Source: Streptomyces showdoensis
GTDB lineage: Bacteria; Actinomycetota; Actinomycetes; Streptomycetales; Streptomycetaceae
Direction: 5' to 3'
DNA: 64,000 nt
Assembly (NCBI RefSeq): GCF_039535475.1
Contig: NZ_BAAAXG010000002.1
Coordinates: 310,001 to 374,000, forward strand
This document shows, in pieces, positions 44,263 through 51,703 of the stretch. The position numbers and the translations under genes were made by a program. How positions within the stretch are numbered: position 1 is the first letter of the stretch; the number at the start of each line of letters is the position of its first letter. Under the pieces are notes generated by a model, which saw only the letters and a list, made by a program, of their open reading frames with translations, was not told the DNA's origin and ran no database searches.

Positions 44263-44736
44263 ATGCAGTACCTGGAGATGGACACCGAGAACTGCCCGGT
44301 CCGGCGCGCCCTCGACCTGGTGGGCGAGAAGTGGTCCCTGCTCATCCTGCGGGACGCCTTCAACGGAGTGCGCCGCTACGACGACTTCCGCCGCCACCTC
44401 GGACTCTCCGAGGCCGTCCTCGCCGACCGGCTCCGCAAGCTGGTCGCCGCCGGCATCCTGCGCGCCGAGCCCTACCGCGAACCCGGGGCCCGCACCCGCT
44501 CCCAGTACCGCCTCACCTCCAAGGGACGGGACCTCTGGCCCGTCCTGCTCGCCCTCAAGCAGTGGGGCGACAGCCACGCCGGCGACCCCGCGGGCACCCC
44601 GCTCGACATCCGCCACGCCGACTGCGGCGCCCCCGTGCGCGTCGAGGTCGTCTGCGCCGACGAGGACCACACGACCCTCACCCCGTACCAGGTGACCGTC
44701 CGCCCCGGCCCCGCCGCCCGCCCCCGGCGCGACTGA
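44263..44736 (+). CDS. HxlR-family regulator
   Basis: 157 residues. MDTENCPVRRALDLVGEKWS is the typical opening with the conserved redox-type Cys11. The winged helix includes FNGVRRYDDFRRHLGLSEAV, then LADRLRKLVAAGIL and the wing SQYRLTSKGRDL. The C-terminal part has HADCGAPVRVEVVC, two more Cys that could bind a metal. Cys content suggests a redox-sensing or electrophile-sensing role, not shown here. It is divergent from a thioesterase that is its probable target. Confidence 0.9.
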   Translation: MQYLEMDTENCPVRRALDLVGEKWSLLILRDAFNGVRRYDDFRRHLGLSEAVLADRLRKLVAAGILRAEPYREPGARTRSQYRLTSKGRDLWPVLLALKQWGDSHAGDPAGTPLDIRHADCGAPVRVEVVCADEDHTTLTPYQVTVRPGPAARPRRD

Positions 44737-44826
44737 CCCGCCCCGGAACCCGCCCGCCCCCCGCCCTCCACCCGATCGGCGGCATGCCGGGCGGGTTCCA
44801 CCGGTCGACGGGGTACTCGACGAGAC

Positions 44827-45720
44827 ATGCCCCCGAATTCCGGTGCGCCGCACGACGGTGCCCCCGCCGAGCACGGCCACTGGTTCCACCGGCTGCACGA
44901 ACGCCTCCTCACCTCTCCGGTCGGACTCGCCTGGAACCGCGGGCGGGCGATGGAACTCATGCACCGCGCCATGGGGTTCGCGGCACTCAGCCTGCTCACC
45001 CTCGTCCCGCTCCTCATCGTCGTGGCCGCCGCCGACCTCGCCAGCGGCCAGGGCTTCGCCCGCTGGCTCATCCAGGGCCTGGGCGTCTCCCAGGTCTCCC
45101 AGGAGGAGGTCGAGCTGCTCTTCGGCCAGCCGGGGCAGGCCCTCCAGCGCACCACCGCCTTCGGCCTCGCCGCCCTCGCCGCCTTCGGGGTGACCTTCGG
45201 CTCCGCCGTCCAGACCGGCTACGAACGCGTCTGGGACCTGCCCACCGCCCGCTGGCACACCATGTGGCGCCACGTCGTCTGGCTCGCCGTCCTCGTCGCC
45301 GCCCTGCTCCTCTTCGTCGCCAACCCGGCTCCCGAGGAGTCCCCCGCCGGCGTCACCGTCCTCGTCGCCCTCGGCGACCTCGTGGGCACCTTCCTCTTCT
45401 TCTGGTGGTCCCAGCGCCTTCTCCTCTGCGGCCGGATCCGCTGGCGCGCCCTGCTGCCCGGCGCCGTCCTGACCGCCCTTGGCCTCCTCGGCCTGCGGAT
45501 CTTCTCCCAGTTCGTCTTCTCCCCGCTCATCGCCTCCAACGCCGTCACCTACGGCCAGTTCGGCACCGTCCTCGTCCTGCAGTCCTGGCTCGTCGGCGTC
45601 GGCTTCGTCGTGTACGGAGGCGCCCTCGTCGGCCGCCTCGTCCACGAACACCTCGTCCTGCGCCGCCTGCGCCGCGCGGCGCGAGCCCGGATCCGCCCCG
45701 GGCCCCGGCGCAGCCGGTGA
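44827..45720 (+). CDS. YihY/BrkB-family membrane protein
   Basis: 297 residues with six predicted spans. LAWNRGRAMELMHRAMGFAA, GVTFGSAVQTGYERVWDLP and SQFVFSPLIASNAVTYGQFG are features of the YihY/virulence factor BrkB family. These are inner-membrane proteins of unsettled function (not RNase BN). N- and C-termini are cytoplasmic and the tail is Arg-rich. ATG 44827 lies 91 bases after the HxlR gene, on the same strand. Confidence 0.87.
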   Translation: MPPNSGAPHDGAPAEHGHWFHRLHERLLTSPVGLAWNRGRAMELMHRAMGFAALSLLTLVPLLIVVAAADLASGQGFARWLIQGLGVSQVSQEEVELLFGQPGQALQRTTAFGLAALAAFGVTFGSAVQTGYERVWDLPTARWHTMWRHVVWLAVLVAALLLFVANPAPEESPAGVTVLVALGDLVGTFLFFWWSQRLLLCGRIRWRALLPGAVLTALGLLGLRIFSQFVFSPLIASNAVTYGQFGTVLVLQSWLVGVGFVVYGGALVGRLVHEHLVLRRLRRAARARIRPGPRRSR

Positions 45721-45824
45721 TCACACGATCCGGTGATGCCTTCGCGCGGCGCCCGGCGGGGCCTCCCGGACCGCTTGGATGGGAGCCGATCCCATCCCCC
45801 TGCTCCGTCGAGAGAGAGCCGCCC

Positions 45825-46325
45825 ATGGCGAACACCTGGCTGCCGCCCGCCGAGTACATCGCGACGCTGCCGAGAGCGACCGCGTACGCATGCCTCTACT
45901 TCACCGACACCCAGGGCCGCCCCTTCCAGCTGCGCGCCACCTACGAGACCGGGCTGTGGCAGTGGCCCGGCGGGAACATGGACCCCGGGGAGACCCCCTG
46001 GGAGACGGCCGTGCGGGAGTGCCGGGAGGAGACCGGGCTGGTCCACGAGGGGGAACCGCGGCTTCTGGGCACCCACTTCACCTCCGACCGGGGCGACCAC
46101 TGGCCGGCCAACCACATCGGCTTCATCTTCGACGGCGGCGAGCTGACCGACGCGCAGATCGCCGCCGTCGTCCTCGACCCCGAGGAGCACAGCGAGTACC
46201 GGCTGCGCACGCTCGCCGAGTGGGAGCGGGAGATGCCCCCGGGGAACTTCCGGCGGCTCGCCGAGATCGACCGGGCCCGCCGGACGGGCACGACCGTGTA
46301 CGTGGAGGCGGCCGAGGAGCTCTGA
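45825..46325 (+). CDS. NUDIX hydrolase
   Basis: 166 residues. The Nudix box is GGNMDPGETPWETAVRECRE followed by ETGL (about 48-71), complete with the REUxEE glutamates that bind Mg2+. LPPAEYIATLPRATAYACLY precedes it. The substrate is some nucleoside diphosphate linked to another group; it cannot be read from the sequence. AGAGAGAG lies 8 bases before the ATG at 45825. The gene is followed by a strong terminator. Confidence 0.92.
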   Translation: MANTWLPPAEYIATLPRATAYACLYFTDTQGRPFQLRATYETGLWQWPGGNMDPGETPWETAVRECREETGLVHEGEPRLLGTHFTSDRGDHWPANHIGFIFDGGELTDAQIAAVVLDPEEHSEYRLRTLAEWEREMPPGNFRRLAEIDRARRTGTTVYVEAAEEL

Positions 46326-46345
46326 CGGGCCGGGCCCCGACGACG

Positions 46346-46379
46346 GGGGCGGGGCCGTCGCACGCGACGGTCCCGCCCC
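46346..46379. terminator. Bidirectional terminator
   Basis: Fifteen-base stem (46346-46360 with 46365-46379, one G-T pair) around a four-base loop between converging NUDIX and AMIN-like genes. Confidence 0.85.
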
Positions 46380-46397
46380 GGGGCGGAGGGAGGGGGC

Positions 46398-46925
46398 TCA
46401 CCTCGGGCAGTGAGCGGGAGGGTGGGCGACGTCGAGCACGAAGCGCTCCGGCGAGTGCAGGGTGAAGGACGTGTACGCGGGCTTGGTGTCGAAGGCCGCT
46501 CCGATGGTCACCACGCCCTCGAAGTCGCCGGTGAGGGCGACGCCCTTGAGGGCGGGGAGCCGGATCGTGGTGAGCCGGGGTCCCTTGTACACGGACCGTC
46601 CGGACTGGTCGTGGGCGGTGGCGGGCGAGAGGGCGATCTCCAGGAAGAACCTTCCCGGGAGCGGGACCCGGTGGCCCGAGCCGTCGTAGCGCAGCACCTT
46701 CACCGGCCGGACGCTCACCGGAGGCAGGCTGCCCCGGACGTCGACGACCAGCCGGTCGAAGGTGGGGTGGCCGCCCCAGCGGACGTCGACGACCCGGGCC
46801 GTGGCCGGAGGGCGCGTCGAGGGGGCGGGGGCGGCCCCGGCGTCCGCCGGGACCGTGGCGCCGGTCCCGGCGGCGAGGAGGATGCCCGCGGCCGTGGCCG
46901 CGAGGGTCTGGCGGTGGTGGAACAT
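46398..46925 (-). CDS. Secreted AMIN-like domain protein
   Basis: 175 residues. A signal peptide (about 1-31: MFHHRQTLAATAAGILLAAG) and a Pro/Ala spacer are followed by an AMIN-like domain with WGGHPTFDRLVVDVRGSLPP and LTGDFEGVVTIGAAFDT, ending in VLDVAHPPAHCPR. Such domains bind cell-wall glycans or act as lipid-linked sensors. No lipobox Cys is present near the cleavage site, so it is likely secreted. GGGGGA precedes the ATG at 46925; an earlier ATG at 46985 in frame is less likely. The gap to the next gene is AT-richer, with CAGTG-GTGT-CACTG at 46962-46975. Confidence 0.85.
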   Translation of the reverse strand: MFHHRQTLAATAAGILLAAGTGATVPADAGAAPAPSTRPPATARVVDVRWGGHPTFDRLVVDVRGSLPPVSVRPVKVLRYDGSGHRVPLPGRFFLEIALSPATAHDQSGRSVYKGPRLTTIRLPALKGVALTGDFEGVVTIGAAFDTKPAYTSFTLHSPERFVLDVAHPPAHCPR

Positions 46926-47100
46926 GGCGTCCCCCGGACTTCTTCTGTGACTGCATGGGGACAGTGGTGTCACTGGGAAGGACATTCACCCCAGCCGTAT
47001 GGTTCCGTCCGATTTGCGAATTTCCGGACTTGATTCACTATGCGCACGAGAATCCACGCGGCGGCCGTAACCTCGGCGCCCTTCCGCAGTTGCACAGCCC

Positions 47101-47337
47101 ATGAAGAAGCGCAGCATGCTCGCCATCGCCTCCCTCGCCGCCGGTGTCGTCACCGCCCTCGTCTCGCCGGCCCCGCACGCCGACGCCGCGGAGCACGGCC
47201 CCGGCGACGCCGTCACCGGTCTCCTGCAGGAGGACCAGATCCTCCAGGGCGACCAGGAGATCGACTCGCTCCTGGACGACACCGTCCAGGCCGGCGACGG
47301 CGTGGCGCAGGCCCCGGAGGCCGGCGGCCTCCTCTGA
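47101..47337 (+). CDS. Small secreted protein
   Basis: 78 residues. A clear signal peptide (about 1-29: basic MKKR, then LAIASLAAGVVTAL, cleavage after ADA) leaves a short acidic mature protein of about 48 residues (EHGPGDAVTGLLQEDQILQG and LDDTVQAGDGVAQ). No family is recognised. The hairpin at 47347-47365 is a plausible terminator. Confidence 0.7.
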   Translation: MKKRSMLAIASLAAGVVTALVSPAPHADAAEHGPGDAVTGLLQEDQILQGDQEIDSLLDDTVQAGDGVAQAPEAGGLL

Positions 47338-47346
47338 CGGGCCCGG

Positions 47347-47365
47347 CCCCGCCACTCGGGCGGGG
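47347..47365 (+). terminator. Hairpin after small secreted gene
   Basis: CCCCGCC and GGCGGGG form a 7-base stem directly after the stop codon, in the 73 bases before the cyclophilin gene. No T-run. Confidence 0.5.
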
Positions 47366-47410
47366 GTGGCCCGTGCGCGAGGAGTGCCGGGGGAATGACA
47401 GGATGTCCTC

Positions 47411-47908
47411 ATGAGCGAGAACGTTTACTTCGACATCACCATCAACGACGAGCCGGCCGGCCGGATCGTCTTCAAGCTGTTCGACGACGTCGTCCCCAAG
47501 ACGGCGCGCAACTTCCGCGAGCTGGCCACCGGCGAGCACGGCTTCGGCTACGCGGGCTCCCCGTTCCACCGCGTCATCCCCGCCTTCATGCTCCAGGGCG
47601 GTGACTTCACCAACGGCAACGGCACCGGTGGCAAGAGCATCTACGGCGAGAAGTTCGCCGACGAGAACTTCACCCTCAAGCACGACCGCCCGTTCCTGCT
47701 CTCGATGGCGAACGCCGGCCGCAACACCAACGGCTCGCAGTTCTTCATCACCACCATCGTGACCGACTGGCTGGACGGCAAGCACGTCGTCTTCGGCGAG
47801 GTCGTCGAGGGCACCGAGCTCGTCAAGAAGATCGAGTCCCTCGGCTCCCAGACCGGCGCCACCCGCGGCACCATCAAGGTCGCCGAGTCCGGCATCGTCA
47901 AGGCCTGA
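47411..47908 (+). CDS. ppiA: Peptidyl-prolyl isomerase, cyclophilin type
   Basis: 165 residues of the cyclophilin A fold, cytosolic, lacking a signal peptide. [20 protein letters not shown] carries the catalytic Arg (RVIP) and [22 protein letters not shown] and [12 protein letters not shown] complete the active site. It isomerises peptidyl-prolyl bonds. A terminator-like hairpin follows the stop. Confidence 0.95.
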   Translation: MSENVYFDITINDEPAGRIVFKLFDDVVPKTARNFRELATGEHGFGYAGSPFHRVIPAFMLQGGDFTNGNGTGGKSIYGEKFADENFTLKHDRPFLLSMANAGRNTNGSQFFITTIVTDWLDGKHVVFGEVVEGTELVKKIESLGSQTGATRGTIKVAESGIVKA

Positions 47909-47945
47909 CCCGACCGCACGGCCCACGCCGAGCGGTCCACCGACC

Positions 47946-47973
47946 CGCCCCCGCGCCACTCCGGCCGGGGGCG
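47946..47973 (+). terminator. Terminator after cyclophilin
   Basis: CGCCCCCG and CGGGGGCG form an 8-base stem with GTC/GAC on both sides. It lies 37 bases after the stop codon. Confidence 0.6.
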
Positions 47974-48105
47974 GTCGCGCGTGGCACGTGACCTGCGCGT
48001 CCTTTTCGGGATGCGCCGGGCCGCCGCGACAGGTAGGTTCGAGCCCAGCACGGTCCGCGGCACACGCCGCGTCGACCCCACGCCGTACCGGGAGGTGAGC
48101 CCCAG

Positions 48106-48156
48106 ATGCGCGAGCAGTACCCCGCACGGGCCCTCCCCGCCGCCGCGTCACGCTGA
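48106..48156 (+). other. Short open frame before the epoxide hydrolase
   Basis: A 16-codon frame (MREQYPARALPAAASR) with GGGAGG seven bases before its ATG, ending 48 bases before the epoxide hydrolase start. It could be a leader peptide. There are no cysteines and no known leader motif, so it may be coincidence. The rest of the gap 47909-48204 has only the hairpin at 47946-47973. Confidence 0.25.
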
Positions 48157-48204
48157 CCCGCGCCGGGAGCGCCCGCACCGTCGAGCACCCCCAGCGAAGG
48201 AACC

Positions 48205-49359
48205 ATGACTGTCACCCCCTTCCGGATCTCCGTGTCCGAGGACGTCCTGCGCGATCTGCGCGCCCGACTCACCCGCACGCTCTTCACCGAGCCGTCCGAC
48301 TCCGCCTACTGGGCCGCCGGTACCGACCCCGGCTGGCTGCGCGAGCTCGTCGCCCACTGGGCCGACGGCTTCGACTGGGCCAAGGCCGAGGACCAGCTCA
48401 ACGCCTTCCCGCAGTTCCGCGCCGACATCGCCGGCCGGGCCGTGCACTTCGTGCACCTGCGGGCCAGGCGCGGCACCGCCCCCGACGGGCCCGCCCCGCT
48501 GCCGCTGATCCTGAGCCACGGCTGGCCGAGCAGCTTCGTCGAGCTGCTGCCGCTCGCCGAACGGCTCGCCGACCCGGGCGCGCACGGCGGCGACCCCGCC
48601 GACGCCGTGGACGTCGTGATCCCGTCCCTGCCGGGCTTCCTCTACTCGGACCTGCCCGACGGCCCGTTCACCCGCAGGGGCGTCGCCGAGACCTGGCACA
48701 CCCTGATGACCGAGGTCCTCGGCTACGAGCGCTACGGCGCCTTCGGCGGCGACATCGGGGGCGGTGTCACCCAGTGGCTCGGCGCCCTGCACCCCGAGGC
48801 GGTGGTGGGCGTGCACATCACCTCCGCCGTCGTCTCCGCGGACTTCGACGCCCAGCCGCCGACCGCCCGTGAAAGCGCCTACCTGGAGGCCCTCGACGCC
48901 TACGACCGGGAGGACGGGGGCTACAGCGAGATCATGTGCACCCGCCCCGACACCCTCGCGGCCGCCCTGCGTGACTCGCCGGCGGGGCTGCTCGCCTGGA
49001 TCTCCGACAAGTACCGCGACTGGAGCGACTGCGGCGGCGACCTGGAGACGCGCTGGGACCGCCACACCCTGCTGACCGTCGTCACCCTCTACTGGGCCAC
49101 CGGCACGATCGGCTCCTCGTTCCGGCAGTACTACGACTACCACCGCCACAACCGGGCCGTGTCGCCCGTCCGGGTCCCGGCGGCCGTCACGCTCAGCCAC
49201 GAACCCGCCTACGCGGACTACCCCCGTAGCCTCGCCGAGCGGGTCTTCCACGACCTGAGGCACTGGAGCACCCCGGGCCGGGGCGGCCACTTCATGGCGT
49301 ACGAGGAACCCGACCAGGTCGCCGGCGAACTGCGCACGTTCTTCCGCCCCCTGCGCTGA
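48205..49359 (+). CDS. Epoxide hydrolase (EHN-type alpha/beta hydrolase)
   Basis: 384 residues. An N-terminal EHN domain (about 1-105: FRISVSEDVLRDLRARLTRT) is followed by the alpha/beta-hydrolase core. The oxyanion region is SHGWPSSFVEL; the nucleophile is the Asp of FGGDIGGGVTQ; the base is His in GRGGHFMAYEEP. Tyr residues in FLYSDLP and the cap would activate the epoxide. GAAGGA four bases before the ATG marks the start. It converges with a second hydrolase gene, separated by a hairpin. Confidence 0.93.
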   Translation: MTVTPFRISVSEDVLRDLRARLTRTLFTEPSDSAYWAAGTDPGWLRELVAHWADGFDWAKAEDQLNAFPQFRADIAGRAVHFVHLRARRGTAPDGPAPLPLILSHGWPSSFVELLPLAERLADPGAHGGDPADAVDVVIPSLPGFLYSDLPDGPFTRRGVAETWHTLMTEVLGYERYGAFGGDIGGGVTQWLGALHPEAVVGVHITSAVVSADFDAQPPTARESAYLEALDAYDREDGGYSEIMCTRPDTLAAALRDSPAGLLAWISDKYRDWSDCGGDLETRWDRHTLLTVVTLYWATGTIGSSFRQYYDYHRHNRAVSPVRVPAAVTLSHEPAYADYPRSLAERVFHDLRHWSTPGRGGHFMAYEEPDQVAGELRTFFRPLR

Positions 49360-49369
49360 CGTCCCGCCA

Positions 49370-49387
49370 CCGGCCGCCCTCGGCCGG
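49370..49387. terminator. Hairpin between converging hydrolase genes
   Basis: CCGGCCG and CGGCCGG form a 7-base stem around CCCT, midway between the epoxide hydrolase stop and the alpha/beta hydrolase stop. Confidence 0.55.
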
Positions 49388-49393
49388 GGTCTC

Positions 49394-50131
49394 TCAGCCG
49401 AGACCGTGACCGAGGGCGAGGGCCCGCGCCAGGGCCCGGGCGAAGCCGTCCGGGTTGTCGATCATCATGTTGTGACCCGCCGCCGGGACCTCGATCACGG
49501 GTATGCCCAGGCCCGCGACCCGCTCGGCGTCGGCGTCCGGCAGGCTGAGCTCGCCCACCAGGTAGGCCTTGGGGCGCGGGAGAGCGGCGAGCAGCTCGCC
49601 CGGCGCCGGGACCGAACTCTCCACCAGCGCCACCGCGCTTCGGTGCACGGCGCGCGGGTCCGCCAGCCGGAGCCGTGCCGCGTAGTCCGCCCGGTCCGTC
49701 GCCGCCACCATCGCGGCGAAGCCCTCGCGGACGAAGGACTCCTCGTCCTGCGCGGCGACGGGGGAGGAGAACGCGCCCCCGCCCGGGTACAGGTTGGGCT
49801 CGGCCACCACCAGACGGTCCACCAGGTCCGGGCGGGACGCGGCCAGATGGACGGCGACGGCTCCGCCCATCGAGTGCCCGACCAGCTCGACGCCGGTCAG
49901 CCCCTCGTGGTCGAGGATCCGGGCGACGGCCGCCGCCTGCGACTCCATGCGGTAGTCGAAGGCGTCCGGCCGGTCGCTCAGCCCGTACCCCAGCAGGTCC
50001 ACCAGGAGGGAGCGGCGGCCGGCGAGCGCCGGATGGGCGGCGATGTGCGCGAAGTCGGAGCCGCCCGTGCACCCGAGGCCGTGGACGAAGACCCGCGCCG
50101 GACCGTCGCCGGGCAGGTCGATCCAGCGCAC
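49394..50131 (-). CDS. Alpha/beta hydrolase, N-terminal frameshift likely
   Basis: 245 residues from GTG 50131. FVHGLGCTGGSDFAH, VELVGHSMGGAVAVHLAASR and EVPAAGHNMMIDNPD give the nucleophile Ser (GHSMGG) and the catalytic His. Upstream, an ATG at 50168 with RBS GAGGGG reads MRELFLTEA in another frame. The two meet at a run of six C (50135-50140). Removing one base joins the frames as MRELFLTEAGGHVRWIDLPG, the usual start of such enzymes. So the GTG is probably an artefact of a frameshift. A substrate cannot be named. Confidence 0.85.
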   Translation of the reverse strand: MRWIDLPGDGPARVFVHGLGCTGGSDFAHIAAHPALAGRRSLLVDLLGYGLSDRPDAFDYRMESQAAAVARILDHEGLTGVELVGHSMGGAVAVHLAASRPDLVDRLVVAEPNLYPGGGAFSSPVAAQDEESFVREGFAAMVAATDRADYAARLRLADPRAVHRSAVALVESSVPAPGELLAALPRPKAYLVGELSLPDADAERVAGLGIPVIEVPAAGHNMMIDNPDGFARALARALALGHGLG

Positions 50132-50343
50132 GTGCCCCCCGCGCCTCCGTCAGAAACAGCTCCCGCATGGCCCCTCGCCTCTCGTCCCGCCTCGCCGAAC
50201 CGGCTCCCCACCGGCACCGATCACCCTACGAGGCACCACTGACAACGGCCCGATGCCGACGCTCCGATGCCGACGCCCCGAGACAGCGGCCCCATGGGTG
50301 CCGCCTCCCCGCGACGGCTCCCGGCTCCCCACCGGCGACGGCC

Positions 50344-51183
50344 TCACGCGAAGGCGAAGGCGTTCCGCTCCGCCCAGGCTGAGAACGGGCGCCCGGGGCG
50401 GCCGAGCACCCGCTCCACGTCCGGGCTCACCCGCCGCTCCTCGGCGTGCGGCTCGCCCATGACGGCCAGCATCCCGTCCACGGCCACCGCCGGCAGGAAC
50501 CGCACCAGCTCCGCGCGCGCCTCCGCCCGCGACCGCTCCACGAACCGCACCGGCTCGCCCACCGCGCCCGCCAGCGCCGCCGCCTGTTCGCGCGGGGTGA
50601 CGGCCGCCGGACCCGTCAGCACGTACGTACGCCCGTGGTGGGAGCCGGAGCGCAGCGCGGCCGCGGCCACGTCGGCGATGTCGGCAGGGTCGACGACCGG
50701 CAGGGCCACGTCGGCGAAGGGCGCGGCGACGGTGCGCGAGGTCCGCACCGGCTCGGCCCACAGGAAGGCGTTGGAGGCGAAGCCGGAGGGACGCAGGACG
50801 GTCCACTCCAGGCCGGACCCGCGCACCGCCGCCTCGAACTCCCGCAGCGGACCGTGCGACTCCGACTCCGGGCGGGTGCCGAGGAGCTGCGAGGACTGCA
50901 GGACGATCCTGCGCACGCCCGCGGCCACCGCCGCGGCCACGATCGCGTGCGGACGCAGCTCCTGGCCGACCCCGGCGATCAGCAGGTACACCGCCTCGGC
51001 GCCGTCGAACGCGGCCTCCAGCTCCTCCGGGCGCCCCAGGTCGGCCGTCCGGTGCCGCACCCCGGCCGGCAGCGGGCCCTCGGGAGTGCGCCGGCTCACC
51101 GCCGTGACGTCCTCTCCCGCGGCGGCCAGCGCCTCCACCAGCGCGCGGCCGACGTTCCCGGTGGCTCCGGTGACGACGATCAT
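50344..51183 (-). CDS. NAD(P)-binding oxidoreductase, NmrA-like
   Basis: 279 residues. MIVVTGATGNVGRALVEALA is the Rossmann GxxGxxG motif of atypical SDR/NmrA proteins. LLIAGVGQELRPHAIVAAAV and VLRPSGFASNAFLW follow. It may act as a quinone oxidoreductase (QorB-like) or a nitrogen-metabolite-type sensor. GGAAGGA precedes the ATG at 51183. The longer frame to 51279 is not needed. It lies 160 bases downstream of the L31 gene with a hairpin and short repeats between. Confidence 0.9.
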   Translation of the reverse strand: MIVVTGATGNVGRALVEALAAAGEDVTAVSRRTPEGPLPAGVRHRTADLGRPEELEAAFDGAEAVYLLIAGVGQELRPHAIVAAAVAAGVRRIVLQSSQLLGTRPESESHGPLREFEAAVRGSGLEWTVLRPSGFASNAFLWAEPVRTSRTVAAPFADVALPVVDPADIADVAAAALRSGSHHGRTYVLTGPAAVTPREQAAALAGAVGEPVRFVERSRAEARAELVRFLPAVAVDGMLAVMGEPHAEERRVSPDVERVLGRPGRPFSAWAERNAFAFA

Positions 51184-51267
51184 GATCTGTTCCTTCCGAA
51201 GGGTGACACGAGCCGACCGGGCGGAGCGGGGAGGCCCCGCCGCGGTCCTGAGACTCATCCTGGAAGG

Positions 51268-51294
51268 TGAAGTGGCCATCCTCCGGCCACTTCA
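51268..51294. other. Perfect hairpin downstream of the L31 gene
   Basis: TGAAGTGGCC and GGCCACTTCA form a perfect 10-base stem with loop ATCCTCC, 49 bases after the L31 stop codon on the minus strand. It may end the L31 message or control the next gene. Confidence 0.6.
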
Positions 51295-51299
51295 GCCGG

Positions 51300-51335
51300 C
51301 CGGTTCTCCGACCGGTACTCCGACCGGTTCTCCGG
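51300..51335. repeat. Three 12-base tandem repeats
   Basis: CCGGTTCTCCGA, CCGGTACTCCGA and CCGGTTCTCCGG in a row, just after the L31 stop on the minus strand. Each repeat has the self-complementary core ACCGGT at the junction. Confidence 0.8.
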
Positions 51336-51342
51336 CTGGAGT

Positions 51343-51591
51343 TCAGCTCTCGTCGCCGTAGCGGCGCTCGAACTTCGCGATCCGGCCCTCGCTGTCCACG
51401 GTCCGCGCCTTGCCCGTGTAGAACGGGTGGCTCTCGGAGGAGATCTCGACGTCCACCACGGGGTACGTGTTGCCGTCGTCCCACTCGATGGTCTGGTCGC
51501 TGCTCGCGGTGGAACGGGTCAGAAAGGCGAACCCGGCGGAACGGTCCCGGAAGACCACGGGCCCGTACTCCGGCTGCTTGTCCTGCTGCAC
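51343..51591 (-). CDS. rpmE2: 50S ribosomal protein L31, type B
   Basis: 82 residues. [40 protein letters not shown] and [17 protein letters not shown] are characteristic. It has no cysteines, so it is the zinc-free paralogue that replaces the CxxC form when zinc is scarce. Start is GTG 51591 with GGAGG two bases upstream of it in GGAGGACATGTG. No Zur box is visible in the 112 bases to the phosphatase gene. Confidence 0.95.
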   Translation of the reverse strand: MQQDKQPEYGPVVFRDRSAGFAFLTRSTASSDQTIEWDDGNTYPVVDVEISSESHPFYTGKARTVDSEGRIAKFERRYGDES

Positions 51592-51703
51592 ATGTCCTCC
51601 TCGGACGGCCTGGCACGCTTCCCCCGGTGCGCCCAGCCTCCCCGCGCGGGGCCCGCACGACCAGCGCCGCACGCCCGACCGGGTGACGGCCGCCTTCGAG
51701 CCG

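Noticed and set aside
48033..48049. GGTTCGAGCCC, resembling a tRNA T-arm
   Set aside because: The stem does not pair and no acceptor, D-arm or anticodon arm lies around it.
51592..51703. Zur box upstream of the zinc-free L31 gene
   Set aside because: No AT-rich TGAAA-type palindrome is present in this GC-rich gap.
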